In this document: one piece after another, positions 1-10,663 of the stretch
Layout of the letters: every line of letters begins with the position of its first letter
Numbering within the stretch: position 1 is the stretch's first letter
Origin: Krasilnikovozyma curviuscula
Taxonomy: Eukaryota > Basidiomycota > Tremellomycetes > Cystofilobasidiales > Mrakiaceae
NCBI GenBank assembly: GCA_014825775.1
Contig: MVAQ01000005.1
Span: forward strand, 1-64,000
Direction: 5' to 3'
Length of the DNA: 64,000 bases
Notes under the pieces: generated by a model
The model's input: the letters and a program-made list of their open reading frames with translations, nothing else
The model's database searches: none
Told to the model about the DNA's origin: nothing
Position numbers and translations under genes: made by a program

Positions 1-186
1 ACCACCACCACCTTCAGTGTCAGTGCAGGAATCACCACTCTTACCTCTGGTCTCCAAGCTGGAAGCGGTATGACAGCGTCCATGGTTCGCAGCGGTCAAA
101 CGGTCATCAACTTTACACCAAGTTACACTTTCGCCAGCACCACCACCGAGTACAACTACAACTACTACTTCTTTGCATCCAGTTAG
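1..186 (+). CDS. C-terminal end of a glycoside hydrolase family 71 alpha-1,3-glucanase (partial)
   Basis: The window opens inside an exon. Frame 1 is open for 61 codons and stops with TAG at 184-186. The tail contains GSGMTASMVRSGQTVINFTP and ends in EYNYNYYFFASS. This resembles the end of fungal GH71 alpha-1,3-glucanases (mutanases), where a beta-sandwich with a G-x-M-x-x-x-(I/M)-x-R-x-G-Q-T-V motif is followed by YNYN-(A/Y). Such enzymes are secreted and cut wall alpha-1,3-glucan. The catalytic part lies upstream of the window, so activity cannot be judged. The family call rests on recall of this C-terminal pattern; another secreted wall hydrolase is the main alternative. Confidence 0.62.
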   Translation, partial: TTTTFSVSAGITTLTSGLQAGSGMTASMVRSGQTVINFTPSYTFASTTTEYNYNYYFFASS

Positions 187-583
187 ACGTTTCCTGTAAT
201 AGCGATGCTTTTGTTGTTACGCGGAGCAGTGTTTCTGTTCGCTACTTTTTGTCACAGACAAAAGCAGCCCTACTTCCATTCCTTACTCCTTTACATCTTC
301 GTTCGTTCTCTTATTTGGTAATTTATTCGATAAATTTAAACTATTTATGTCCGTTCCTTCTGACTCCTCTGAGGCATTCTGAAGAAACAAGATTTCATTT
401 TCATTTAAGCAAGGTGTTCTTTCGCAAGCAGGAAAATCCTTGCTGTGACCCTAAAACTTCAAAAACTAGAGCTGAATAACAGTTGAGAGGAGCGCACTGG
501 AAATAAGTAAAGAGACATAGGCACGGGACTATTGGTGTTCGCCGCGGTGGCTTTCAAACACCCAAAGACACACGGCACCAGTA
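187..583. other. Intergenic region between the GH71 tail and DPH1
   Basis: AT-rich spacer holding the 3' UTR of the glucanase and the 5' region of DPH1. The small open frames here start at non-ATG codons or lack coding character. I see no RNA gene or repeat. Confidence 0.6.
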
Positions 584-2638
584 ATGAATGAGCTAGCACT
601 GCCAGCTGCTCCTCCGTCTTCTCCTTCATCATCTTCAACACCCGTCTCCTCAGGAAGTAAACCTCCTAGGAAGAGGTTTGTAGGCGCTTCCACATCCAAA
701 GCTAGCTCATCAAAGCAGCGTGTTCGGGTACCTGTCAATCAGGTCCCTGATGAAATTCTGAACGATGAGAAGCTAAATGCTGCGATAGAAGCATTGCCGA
801 GAAACTACAACTTCGAGGTCTGTTCTTCAGCTTGGTCCTCCCAGCTTGTGGTTTTACATTACTAAATTTTTCTCTGACAACAGATCCACAAAACTGTACA
901 TCAACTGAGGAGAGATAATATCACTTCTGTTGCACTCCAAATGCCAGAAGGACTGATGATATATGGCTGTCTGATTGGAGACATTTTGGAACAGTCAGTG
1001 GCCTCTCCGCAATAACTTCGTGGCCGTTTACTGATCAATTCTACTTAAGCCAGATTCACATCTGCCCACCCCATTCTTCTGGCTGATGTCACATATGGAG
1101 CTTGCTGCATCGACGACTTCACCGCTCGCTCTCTAGGTGCAGAAATGATTGTCCACTACGGACATTCATGCTTGAGTGAGCGAGCAGCTCCACTGAACCA
1201 GCCGAAGACTCTGAACTGATTAACATTTGTCTGATTCCCTAGTTCCAACAACTCAAACTCTCATCAAGACTCTCTATGTCTTTGTTGAGATTGGTATCGA
1301 CGCCGACCACCTTCATGCAACCATAAGAGCTTCTTTTCCGCCCTCCAAGAAGCTATTCCTAGAGTCTATTATAGAAGCTCCTCGGAGAGACGCAGGTACC
1401 ATCATGGATATTGTCAAGCCAAATGGGCTACTGATAAAAGCCAGCACCATCGAGATAGAGCAGGAAGCAGCCGACATTGCCAGTTCTTCGTCAAATCAAC
1501 ATGAGTCTACCACATCAAGCGAGGAAGAAATCGAAGTTGAACGCACACATCTTGCTTTGGTATCTACTATCCAGTTCGTATCAGCGATTCAAAACCTGAG
1601 GACTTCTCTCGAATCACCACTCCCACTCCCGCCCTCGACGGAAGCTGAAGTAGATATTAATCCGGCATCGGATCTATGGCAAGACAGCTACAAAGTATCG
1701 ATACCTCAGTCCAGGCCTCTATCTCCTGGTGAGATTCTGGGTTGTACCGCACCGAAATTGTCCGATGTTGATGCTCTGATGTAAGTGGTTCTTCATGTGG
1801 CAGGCGCGTGAGCAGCGTTGAGACTAATTCCCCTCCCCCAAATCCTTTTCAATCATATTGTTCAGATACATCGGTGATGGGCGATTCCACTTAGAATCTA
1901 TCATGATTGCTAACCCGCAGATTCCAGCCTTCAGATACGACCCGTACAGCAAAAAGTTCACCCGAGAGTTCTATGAGCACGAAGAGATGAGAGATATCAG
2001 AGCTGAAGCTGTACAGAAGGCGAAGGATACGCTTGGAAATGGGAATGGTGCAGAGGGTAAGGGAGACGGTGCTGGAGGTTGGGGAGTGGTTTTGGGTACA
2101 CTTGGTCGACAAGGAAGTTTAAGTGTTCTAAATGTGAGTCTTCGTCATCTGGAGTCATTTTCTCTTTTTCAATCACCTCGACGACTTATAGTAACTTATC
2201 TGCTACGTTTTTTGCTCTGTAGAACATTACATCATCTCTCCCACCATCCTCACATCCACCGCTTCCGATCTTGCTCTCAGAGTTGTCCCCGGCGAAGCTC
2301 TCTTTGTTCCCATCAGCACTTCGGACTTTTGTTCAAACGTCTTGTCCGCGACTGAGCATCGATTGGGGCTATGCCTTCCCGAGACCACTTCTTACTCCAT
2401 ACGAAGCGAATGTGGTGATGGGTAAAGTCAGGCAGTGGGATAAGTCACTTGAGGGGCAGGGGTATCCTATGGATTTCTACGCAGTACGTCCCTAGGTTTC
2501 TCTCAAGAATATCCTTCTGTTGCTCCTCCAATTCTCACTTCTGTCCTCATTTTACTTTTCTTCGCTACTCTCCTTTAGGACGATTCATCAGGACCATGGA
2601 CTCCCAGAAATGGTCTGGCGCGCCCCAAAAGGAATTGA
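584..2638 (+). CDS. DPH1: Diphthamide biosynthesis protein 1 (Dph1), 4Fe-4S radical SAM-type subunit
   Basis: Seven exons: 584-817, 884-993, 1054-1175, 1243-1780, 1866-2133, 2223-2483 and 2579-2638, giving about 530 residues. Dph1 pairs with Dph2 in the cytosol and moves the 3-amino-3-carboxypropyl group of SAM onto the target histidine of elongation factor 2, the first step of diphthamide synthesis. All three cluster cysteines are visible: YGACCIDD in exon 3, GEILGCTAP in exon 4 and [12 protein letters not shown] in exon 6. The N-terminal IPDxIL...LP.NYNFE and VALQMPEG motifs are also typical of the family. Every junction preserves the frame across conserved motifs. A low-complexity Asn/Gly segment near residue 390 ([14 protein letters not shown]) is not part of the catalytic core. 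The Ser-rich first 45 residues look disordered. Confidence 0.94.
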
Positions 2639-3258
2639 GTCGATAGCTAGAGGAATTTTGCTACGTCGTTTCCACCCCAATATGCTCACGATGTGGTAGA
2701 CCGGGCGGGCTCGCATGGAGTATGAAGCGGCGTTGCCACTGAATTCGAACGCAGCAGGTAAATAAAAGCCGACGTCTCGCAACATAAGGACGGAACCCTC
2801 GAGAAAGCATGTGCATAAACAGAGAGAGTCTCCATTGAAGAGTGACTGCAATTCAGTCTGGGTGCACCCATAGTACAGAAGAGAGACATCAACCTGGGAC
2901 CCCAAAAACGCGTCGACCGCGACACGCTCTGTCCGGAGATTATGTGCGGTGCCAAATTTGAGAGCACCTTTCGTTCTTACCTTGTCCTGGAACCACTGCT
3001 TCTGTTATATACTGGCAGCTTGCTTCTCCTCTTTGTCCCTTTTCGCTGGTCGATTCCATTTCATCTGCCCCTCTTTTGTCGTCTACATTCCTTGAATTAC
3101 TACCTTCCTTGGAAACCTTCCTTTGGTAAGCTTACCTCTTCCTTGCACCTTGCATGCATTATGTTTGCCTAGTATTGACTGCTGCTTGTTTGAACCTCCT
3201 AGTCAACTGTCTGCTCCTCTACCTTTATCCCTAAAATCAATCAGAACTTCCCTCAGCA
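2639..3258. other. Intergenic region, no gene seen
   Basis: 620 bases between DPH1 and the glutaredoxin-like gene. Overlapping minus-strand frames (about 2588-2967) have no recognisable domain. The stretch just before 3259 is pyrimidine-rich and probably the promoter and 5' leader of the next gene. Confidence 0.55.
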
Positions 3259-4560
3259 ATGTACTCCAAAGCATCCTTGCACTCACCCTCTCTCACCACG
3301 TCGAGCTTGAAGCCAAGGTCCCCTCGTCAAAACGCAGAAGGAAGATTTCAACCATCTCCATACAAAGTTTCAGCTCTTCAGCAACCTTCCCATCCGTTTC
3401 AATCTCATCGACATGTCACGACCTCTGGACTCTCTATCCCAGTGCTACTGAAAAAGAAGAGATTTTCGGATCCTCCTTCCCCTTCAGCAACTTCGACATC
3501 CTTCTTCTCGTCTACTCGCTCACAAAAGAAGACTGTCCAGAGAGCTGGTGTACTGGCCACTCTAGTCTTTGCTGCGTGGTTGCTTTACACCTCCTTCACC
3601 GCTCCACGAACCACAATCGCACTGGCCAGTTATTCTCCAAAAGCCAATGCTGAAATCATTGCCCTTCCGACTAGTGGCATGGAAACTGACACTCTTAGAC
3701 TACCAAGCGGGACCATTCGATCGCACGGTCGCAACACTCGAAGTACGTGCATCTGCCATTTTTCACCTCTAAACTTAGTCCCGTTTCTCCTGGACAGAAA
3801 TTTTATTTATATCCTTCTCTCGATTAATTAGAATTCCATCATTTAAAAACGCCAGCTACAAGTGTCAAAACTAGCCCATGGTCACCGCAGCAGGAGCTCG
3901 CTGCTTTAGTGTCATTCATCACCTCCACTGCGGAGGGAACTCTTCCTGAAAATGCAGATTCAGCTCAACCCCTTGATCCCGAATGGCTCCTGGACTTCGA
4001 TGTGGTATCTTTGTCGACCGAGGCACGCGAGAGCAGACTTGCGGCCTTCATCAATGAAGTCTGGTACTCCAACCCTGTATGTCTGTTCCATATCCTTTTT
4101 AGGATCCCTTTCAGGCTAAGCTGACTCTCATTTTAATTCTGCTATCCTGGAGGTTGTCGTCTTTGCGAAAGGCAGCAGCGTGTGGTCTACAGAGGTTGAA
4201 ACGCTTCTCCAAAGCTACAAGATGTCACCACACAGCGTCTTTATTAACGTTGAAGGTAGACGCGACGAGAGACTCCTATCTGATGTTATTAGTAGGCTAA
4301 CTGGTCAGACTACTCTGCCCTCAGTCGTGATCGGAGGCGTTTCTGTTGGCGTAAGTTTTTGACTTGATTGCCATCGCGGGTAGTCTATAAGTATTAGCCT
4401 GATTTTATTCGGTTTGCTTTTCCAGGGTTACGAGGAATTAAAGGCTCTTCATGATGCTGGTCGTTTGACACCGTTGCTGGAGGGTGCTGGAGTGAAACTG
4501 GTCACTTCAAAACCCTCCAAGAAGATGAAGCAGAAGAAGATCAATGCAGAAGGGGCTTGA
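3259..4560 (+). CDS. Type II membrane glutaredoxin-like protein without the catalytic cysteine (paralog A)
   Basis: Four exons: 3259-3742, 3856-4076, 4153-4350 and 4426-4560, 345 residues. A basic, Ser/Pro-rich cytosolic tail of about 95 residues precedes one hydrophobic segment (GVLATLVFAAWLLY), so a type II anchor is likely. The C-terminal domain reads VVVFAKGSSVWSTEVETLL, then LPSVVIGGVSVGGYEEL. That matches the glutaredoxin order of active-site strand and helix, cis-Pro (LPS) and GG motif, as in the secretory-pathway Grx6/Grx7 type. The active-site C-P/S-Y-S is SVWS here, so the nucleophilic Cys is absent. A Lys-rich tail ends the protein. A second copy lies at 41377-42553 with the same 198-nt third exon. 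Glutathione or protein binding without redox catalysis is inference. Confidence 0.82.
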
Positions 4561-4832
4561 TTCTTTCCTCAACGGGGGCTTCTTTTCTCATCTCTTTGGG
4601 CCTATGCATGTTGTTTATCCATAGCAATCCCCGTGCAAGTCTCCCATGTTTAAAGCTTGCTCTGGCGGCGACGATATTGATACGGTTCAACGCCACCGGA
4701 AGTGTTTCACCTCTTTCATCCGCTGCCCGCAAGAGGTCAATCATCTTTTTTCTGTCCCTCTCATCCCAACATCCAATAGAAGAATAAGACTCTCGAAGGG
4801 ACATCAAAGAATCCTTTTTCTCAACTGCCAGC

Positions 4833-7399
4833 ATGGCGTCTCTTCATCAACATCGGTCCTCTATTTCGGAGAAGATTTTGAAGCAAGGGATGCCTGCCCC
4901 AGCCAGGCAGAACACGGTGGGAATACTGAGGCCAAATTATTGGTCTTGGATACTACAAACTGTTGCTCTTCTTATCATCGCTCACATCTTCGTGACAACA
5001 TTCCCTGGGTGGACCACTGATGACCCGCTTGCTCAAAACACCAAATCACGGAAAGTGCCTGATCGAAGTCATCTGCTGCATCTACAACCCCAAGTCATTA
5101 GCAAACAAGCACCAACCAAAACGAAGACTGTAGTTGTGACTCAGACAGCCATCGTCTCACTGCCTCAACTACAGCAGCCGATGCTCAACTTCGAGTTCCT
5201 CTACCCGGAACTCTCGATGACTCCACAGATACCAGAAACCGCCTGTAACGCTCATAACAGAGAAGGTATATCTTCTTAATTTAAGTAGCTCCTTATTTAG
5301 GGTGGTGATGTATTGACGAATCTTTATAGTTCTGCATAGATTTTTCACCTGCATGTCAACACAAACTTGTTCGGAGAGTCGACAAAAGTTTGTTGTGTTT
5401 GAGCATGAGAACTTCTGCGAATACTTGAGAGGACATAGATCTGGCGAGAATATTTGGTGAGTAAGCAGTGTTCTCGTTCCTCAGCAATGGGGCTGACCGT
5501 GCGATGATTCTGTTGGTTACTAGGGCGCACTCCATGTAAGCTGCTCTAGCGTTGCCAATGATGTTGTCTTTTCTAATCGCGTTCATTATTGTCCACTAGA
5601 ATGACGGCTCTGGAAGAGCTTGACGTGAATTTCCTTTTCGCAAGAGATGTAGCAGAAGTCGGTATGTGGAATGTTTCTCAGATCTTCCCCACAGACTTCA
5701 CTTGACCTCTTCTGTATTATGTTTTCAGGAGCCTTCTGGAGAATGGTGAGTACTAGATTGAGACTGATATTTTTTGTATATCGATAATGTCAGTAACGGT
5801 ACTGACGTTTTCTTGAATCGAAGCTCGGTACCAAGATCAAGTTTGTGGTTAGCAAAGAAGAGAAAATCCATCCGTGTTTCAAGGATCGACATTGTACCAA
5901 ATCTCCAGCAAACCCAGTAAGGTAACTTTGTTGATTGTTTATTGAGTGTCACTAATACGGTTTCATTTTTTGTGGGACAGGACGGAATCCCAATCTGGCT
6001 GTGAGTGTCAACGATGCTTAGTTCAAAAAGCTCATGAATTAAAACCTTCTCCGTCATAGATTTACCTTTTTTGACTTTTGGGGGCACACCAACCCTGTGT
6101 TTGGAAAAGAGTGGATCTTGACCCGTGAGTAAACGGTCATCTGGCGTGAAACAATAAAGCCGCTGACAATGAAGAACAACGACAGCCTACGACTACAAAG
6201 GCTCAGGAACCTCTTACGTAGGTTACTCAGTGGAAAAACACTGTAAAGATTTCCCAGTAAGTAGTCACCGATTCATAGTCATCCACTTTGACCTGACGTT
6301 CCACGTATTTAAAGATGAAAAGTCCAGAAACACGGGCAAAGCGCGCCTATCTTTTGGCCAAAACAAGTCACGTGAATAAATTCATCCTCCATTCTGTGTC
6401 CTCACTACTAACCTGAGGTAATTATGATCACAGTACTTCTGGGAAGATAACTTTAAATACAACACCGATACTTTTAAGAGAGCGAAGGAGGAGCTTGGAA
6501 TCGAGTTCATCGCCGCTTACAATACTGAAAAGGAGGAACCGGATCTTGAGGGAATAACCAGGCTTGGAAATGGGAAACAGCTCACAGAGAAAGAGTTCTA
6601 CGCAGAAATCTCAAATTCAATCGCGCTAGTTGGAGTCGGTCAGTACTTGTCGCATCCTCCTGTCATCGCCTAGGCTGACACTTTCAACTTCTGCGTCCCC
6701 AGGAAATCCTCTTAGCTCTCCCTCACCGTACTATGCTCTCTGTAAGTAGATGTGTACTGCAATTCAGAATATTCTCGCAACCACTGACGTTGTCCCCAAT
6801 ATGTTTTTTCAGGTCTTGGTAGGTTGCTCAGGGCCTTGATGAATCAGTTGCGCTGAGTCTAATGAATTTGTTCTCTTGGCTCTTCTTCAATTATCATATT
6901 AATTTGGGTAACTGACTTCCGTAGGGGTATGTGGTTGCTTACTCAATCCTCACTCCCAATGACGATGCTGACAGATTGACTCTCTTAGATACCATTTTTG
7001 AACCCGACCGTGAAATATGGTGAGGATGAGAAAGGAAATAAGATTCCAGTGGAGTCTCAACACGATCCTGCCGGTATTCTGGGAGCTCCTTATGTATACA
7101 ACCCCGAGAGGAAGAATGACGACGATTTCATTGCGGCTCTTCGCGCAGCGATGGAAAATCCTCTTCCAGACAGGTACATTGCACCTGAAATGTCTGCCCA
7201 GGCGATGAGAGACCGTGTCTCGGCGCTTGTGGACCGAGATTGGAAGGCCCTCGCTGAAACGGCGAAACAGAATTTGAATGGAAAGTACGATGGGGTCGTA
7301 AGTATTAGACCGTTGACAGTGCAATTATTCAATTTGCTAGCTGATACTCAAGATGCTAACACCCGTCCTTTCCGATATCTTCAGGAGTACGAGCTGTAG
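4833..7399 (+). CDS. Golgi type II glycosyltransferase, GT18-like (alpha-1,6-mannosylglycoprotein GlcNAc-transferase fold)
   Basis: A 510-residue model needs 16 exons: 4833-5265, 5330-5456, 5524-5535, 5600-5661, 5729-5745, 5824-5916, 5981-6000, 6060-6124, 6186-6256, 6315-6371, 6434-6638, 6703-6741, 6813-6818, 6925-6926, 6989-7297 and 7385-7399. A short cytosolic tail is followed by a membrane anchor (WILQTVALLIIAHIFVTTF), then a lumenal domain. Family landmarks in order are FFTCMSTQ, MTALEELDVNFLFARD, HPCFKDRHC, DGIPIW, FDFWGHTNP, SYVGYSVE, SIALVGVGNPLSSPSPYYAL, CLGIPFLNP and GAPYVYN, which match fungal GT18-domain proteins. The acceptor in fungi is not well defined. Several exons are micro-exons (2, 6, 12, 17 and 20 nt). 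Each is flanked by canonical splice sites, and I know of no other way to keep the conserved frame. The next gene, MBP1, converges on it. Confidence 0.85.
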
Positions 7400-7580
7400 C
7401 TACAGATCAAACGTTCGCCGTGTGCATGTACTTCCGTTGTCCAGAACTGATAGAGCGATGATAACAGAAATCATTAACGTAATTAAGCTGGTTTCGTTGA
7501 CGCAAGAGGCGGTACATTAAAGGGACGAGATAAAAGTAGCGAGAAAGTACAGCAGGTGACAAAAAAAACCAAAGCCAACC

Positions 7581-10172
7581 TCACATGCCCTGCGAAAGCA
7601 AGCGACCGTCAGCAGGCGTGTCATCGGGGCGCGATAAATTGGAAACTCACCTGAAGAGCCTCTTCGACAAAGGAATCAACCTCTTCTGGGGTGACACCAC
7701 CACAGGCTGCTGCCAAGATCCTGCGGTACTTAGCAACTTTTTCGGACGCGCCCTTTTGAGTTTGGAGCTGAACCAGTTGATCCATCTTGGTCTTCCTGGT
7801 GGACGAGCTGAGGGAAATTTGTTTCCGTATTTGGGCAATTTCAGACTCTGCTGATGTTGCTGGCATGGAGTGGAGTCGGACCAAATCTGGAGAGCCAGTG
7901 CCCGTCATCTTCCATGTCGTCTCCTCTTTCGCCAGATCTGCCTTCCAGTTGATCCAACCACTCTTGAATGATCCCTCTATCTTCCTTCGTAGCTGGACCT
8001 CTTGTTCGGACAAGATAGCCTTCTTCTCGTCCAGGGTGTCAACATGAGATTGGAGATCGGCGACCGTTCTCTTACTCTCGCTGACCTCAACCTCAATATT
8101 GTTGAGCAGCGCATTGGCTTGCACAAGATCACGTTCTTTGGCGTGGAGCTCTGCGTCGAATGATTTGGCTAGAGAAGCGAGGAGTGAAGCCATATCGGTG
8201 GTGCATCGCCCTCCTGCGCGCTGTGCTGCAGGAGAGTGGTATATCTGGTGGGCACCCAAGATGTTGGAGGAAGAAGGGACACCGTTGGCAGAAGTATTGT
8301 TGGAAGTGCTGGCGTGATGGAAGAGTGACGCGGAGAGGCTGCCATTGTTGTATCCGCCGCCTGCTCCATTGACGAGAGGGGAGGACCTAAATCTCTCATC
8401 TTCGAGAATGTAGTCTTCAGCTGTCTTCCCATCTCTGTTGGCTAACTTGGGGTCCGCGCCATGGTCCAGCAAGGCTTTGACTAGCCTCTTCGACCTGGCT
8501 CGTGCAGCTAGCGTCAACGCCGTCTCTCCCTCCTCGTCCTGGAAGTTGATCACATCTGCTAGCTCAGAGGGATAGTCTGAGAGACGGGTGAGGATGGTTT
8601 CCATGTAGTAACGAGCGGCGTGTGTTTTGCCCTTGGATAAAGCGACGTCGGCGATATGGTGAAAAACTGTTCGATTCGAGCGATCGATGTTGAGTGTTGA
8701 GCGGTGAAGAAGTTCATAAAGTTCTGGGAACTTTCGAACGTCGTAGTTGTTGGAGAACATAACGCTTCTCATCAGAGCCGTTTGTTCTGCAGCATTGACT
8801 CGGAAGATGTCGGCACCAGCGCTGAGGAGGAGCTTGACGACTCTGATTCGACCCATAGCACAGGCCCAGTGAAGAGCTGTATGGCCATCGTCGTCGATCT
8901 GAACGTTAGGGTCAAAGTCAGCCGGCGGTGAGATAAGGATGGCCGGGATTTGGGATGTTTCTGAGATGAAGTAATCAAGGATCATATCGCCATAACGCTC
9001 TGGTCCATCAGACAGGCCGTTCCCAGGATCGAGGAGTTTTCTGCCATGAGATGAATGTCTTGGCCTGGATCCGGATGGAATGTAACCCTCTCTGAACTTC
9101 CTCTTCTTCCCGTTGACCGAATCGCCATCCGAGCCGTCCTCCGACGCACCAATGGGTGAAGGGGTTCTTGAACTCGAAGACATATGCGATGGGGAGGCAG
9201 TCATTGATTCGTCGTCGCCAGAAAGACCAATGGAAGCCACTTCTATGTCTGAACTACCATCACCGAGAGCAACAGTGTTGATGACAGCCTGAGCACTCTG
9301 CGCAGCTGATGGACCTTCCGCCTTGACCTGAACAGATTTGCTCGCCTTGGGTGGAGCTTTTGTCGTTGGGACTGAGGCAGCAGCTGTTTCGATGGGTTGT
9401 TTTTTGGGTCGAGGGGGTGCTGTGAGATGTTTGGGTGCAAGAGGTGGTGAATCTGCTGTTGGGACATAGTCGATAATTGGACGCATGAGAGCTTCAACAT
9501 TGTATTGTCTAGAAAGTGCGAGCCCTCTCTCGATTGGAACCCAGGTACCTTGAAATGACCAACAGCAATCGCGCGCGCGGAAAAAATGGCAAGAGGATGA
9601 GCAAACTAGCCCCACACCCCCTACAAGCAGATGCGAATTGGGTAATATGCTCACCTTGGTACTTTCCGTACCCTCCTTGAACCTTCTCGTGCTCTCCCTT
9701 TTGAACCTCTCTTTCCAATACTCTGGTTCTCTGTGGCTTGTCGAATCCGGCCACCTTCAGGATTTGGGTTGCGTTCAGCCAAGAATCAGAACGACGTCTC
9801 ATGACAGCTACCGTTTTGCAGATCCTAAAAATGGCAGAATGAAGCGTGAGGTGAAGCCCATATACATGACAAAAGCGGAAGGACGACGAAAGGCAAGCCA
9901 GCAGTGGAACGTACATTTCGTACACTCTGACGATATCACACAAAGCCAAAAAGATATGGTCAATATCCAGCTCTGCTATTCTTATACACTGAAGCATAGT
10001 GTACTCACGGGACACCTGAATAGGTTGCCTGATGAGTGGGCAGCGAAAAGATACAGGCGTGGAGAGGACGTCAATGAAGACCCGAGGTAAAGCGACTGAT
10101 GCAGAAGAAACGCACCTTGAAGATCTGAGTGCCATCTGGAGCCAATGCTGGAGCTTTGTTCTTCGATGACAT
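7581..10172 (-). CDS. MBP1: MBF-type cell-cycle transcription factor: KilA-N/APSES DNA-binding domain plus ankyrin repeats
   Basis: Six exons read on the minus strand: 10172-10116, 10028-10009, 9926-9915, 9824-9655, 9548-7651 and 7589-7581, 721 residues. The N-terminus is an APSES domain: [60 protein letters not shown]. Two or more ankyrin repeats follow, near [14 protein letters not shown] and [12 protein letters not shown], then a coiled-coil region rich in Glu and Lys. This is the Mbp1/Swi4 architecture; these factors control G1/S genes through MCB elements (ACGCGT) with Swi6. The small second and third exons (20 and 12 nt) encode the core of the DNA-binding domain. The last exon adds only Gly-Met-stop after a 61-nt intron with a CTGAC branch; reading through instead would give a tail seven residues longer. 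Confidence 0.9.
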
Positions 10173-10663
10173 AGCCACACTTCAGAAATTCGGCAAGGAG
10201 GTGCTAGTTGACAGTCGGTACACACTGGCAGCGCGTCGTCGGTCGACGTGAGGTCCCATTTACGAAGCCACCATCTCGAATTTCGTTGGCATCAGTATCT
10301 ACTCATGTGGGATGGTACTGCAATTATCAAAACGATATACATATATTTAATAGGTTATTCCATCCAAGGATGCAGCATATCTTCAGAGTCTTGTTCTCCG
10401 ACATTGCAAGGCGGCGCGACTACTCCCACCGAAGCAGACGCTATAAAAGCGCCATGTAAACGCTTATGGCCCTGTGAGATGGTATTTAATTCATCAGTAT
10501 TGTATAGGAACGCGTCTAGCTTTTCTGCTGACCCAATTGACTTGTCAGTGCTACCCCTTCACCACTTAAGGCAGCAGCTGAGCAGCACGCCTCCTCCCAA
10601 ACAGTCAGCTTACAATTATTTTTTGATCCACAATCACTTAAACAGCGTGGGACTATCTGCTGC
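10173..10663. promoter_or_regulatory. Shared divergent promoter of MBP1 and the VEFS-box gene
   Basis: The two genes are transcribed away from each other from this 491-base gap. One perfect palindromic ACGCGT lies at 10510-10515, the core of the MCB box bound by MBF. I see no clear TATA box. One ACGCGT in a gap this size could occur by chance. Confidence 0.4.
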
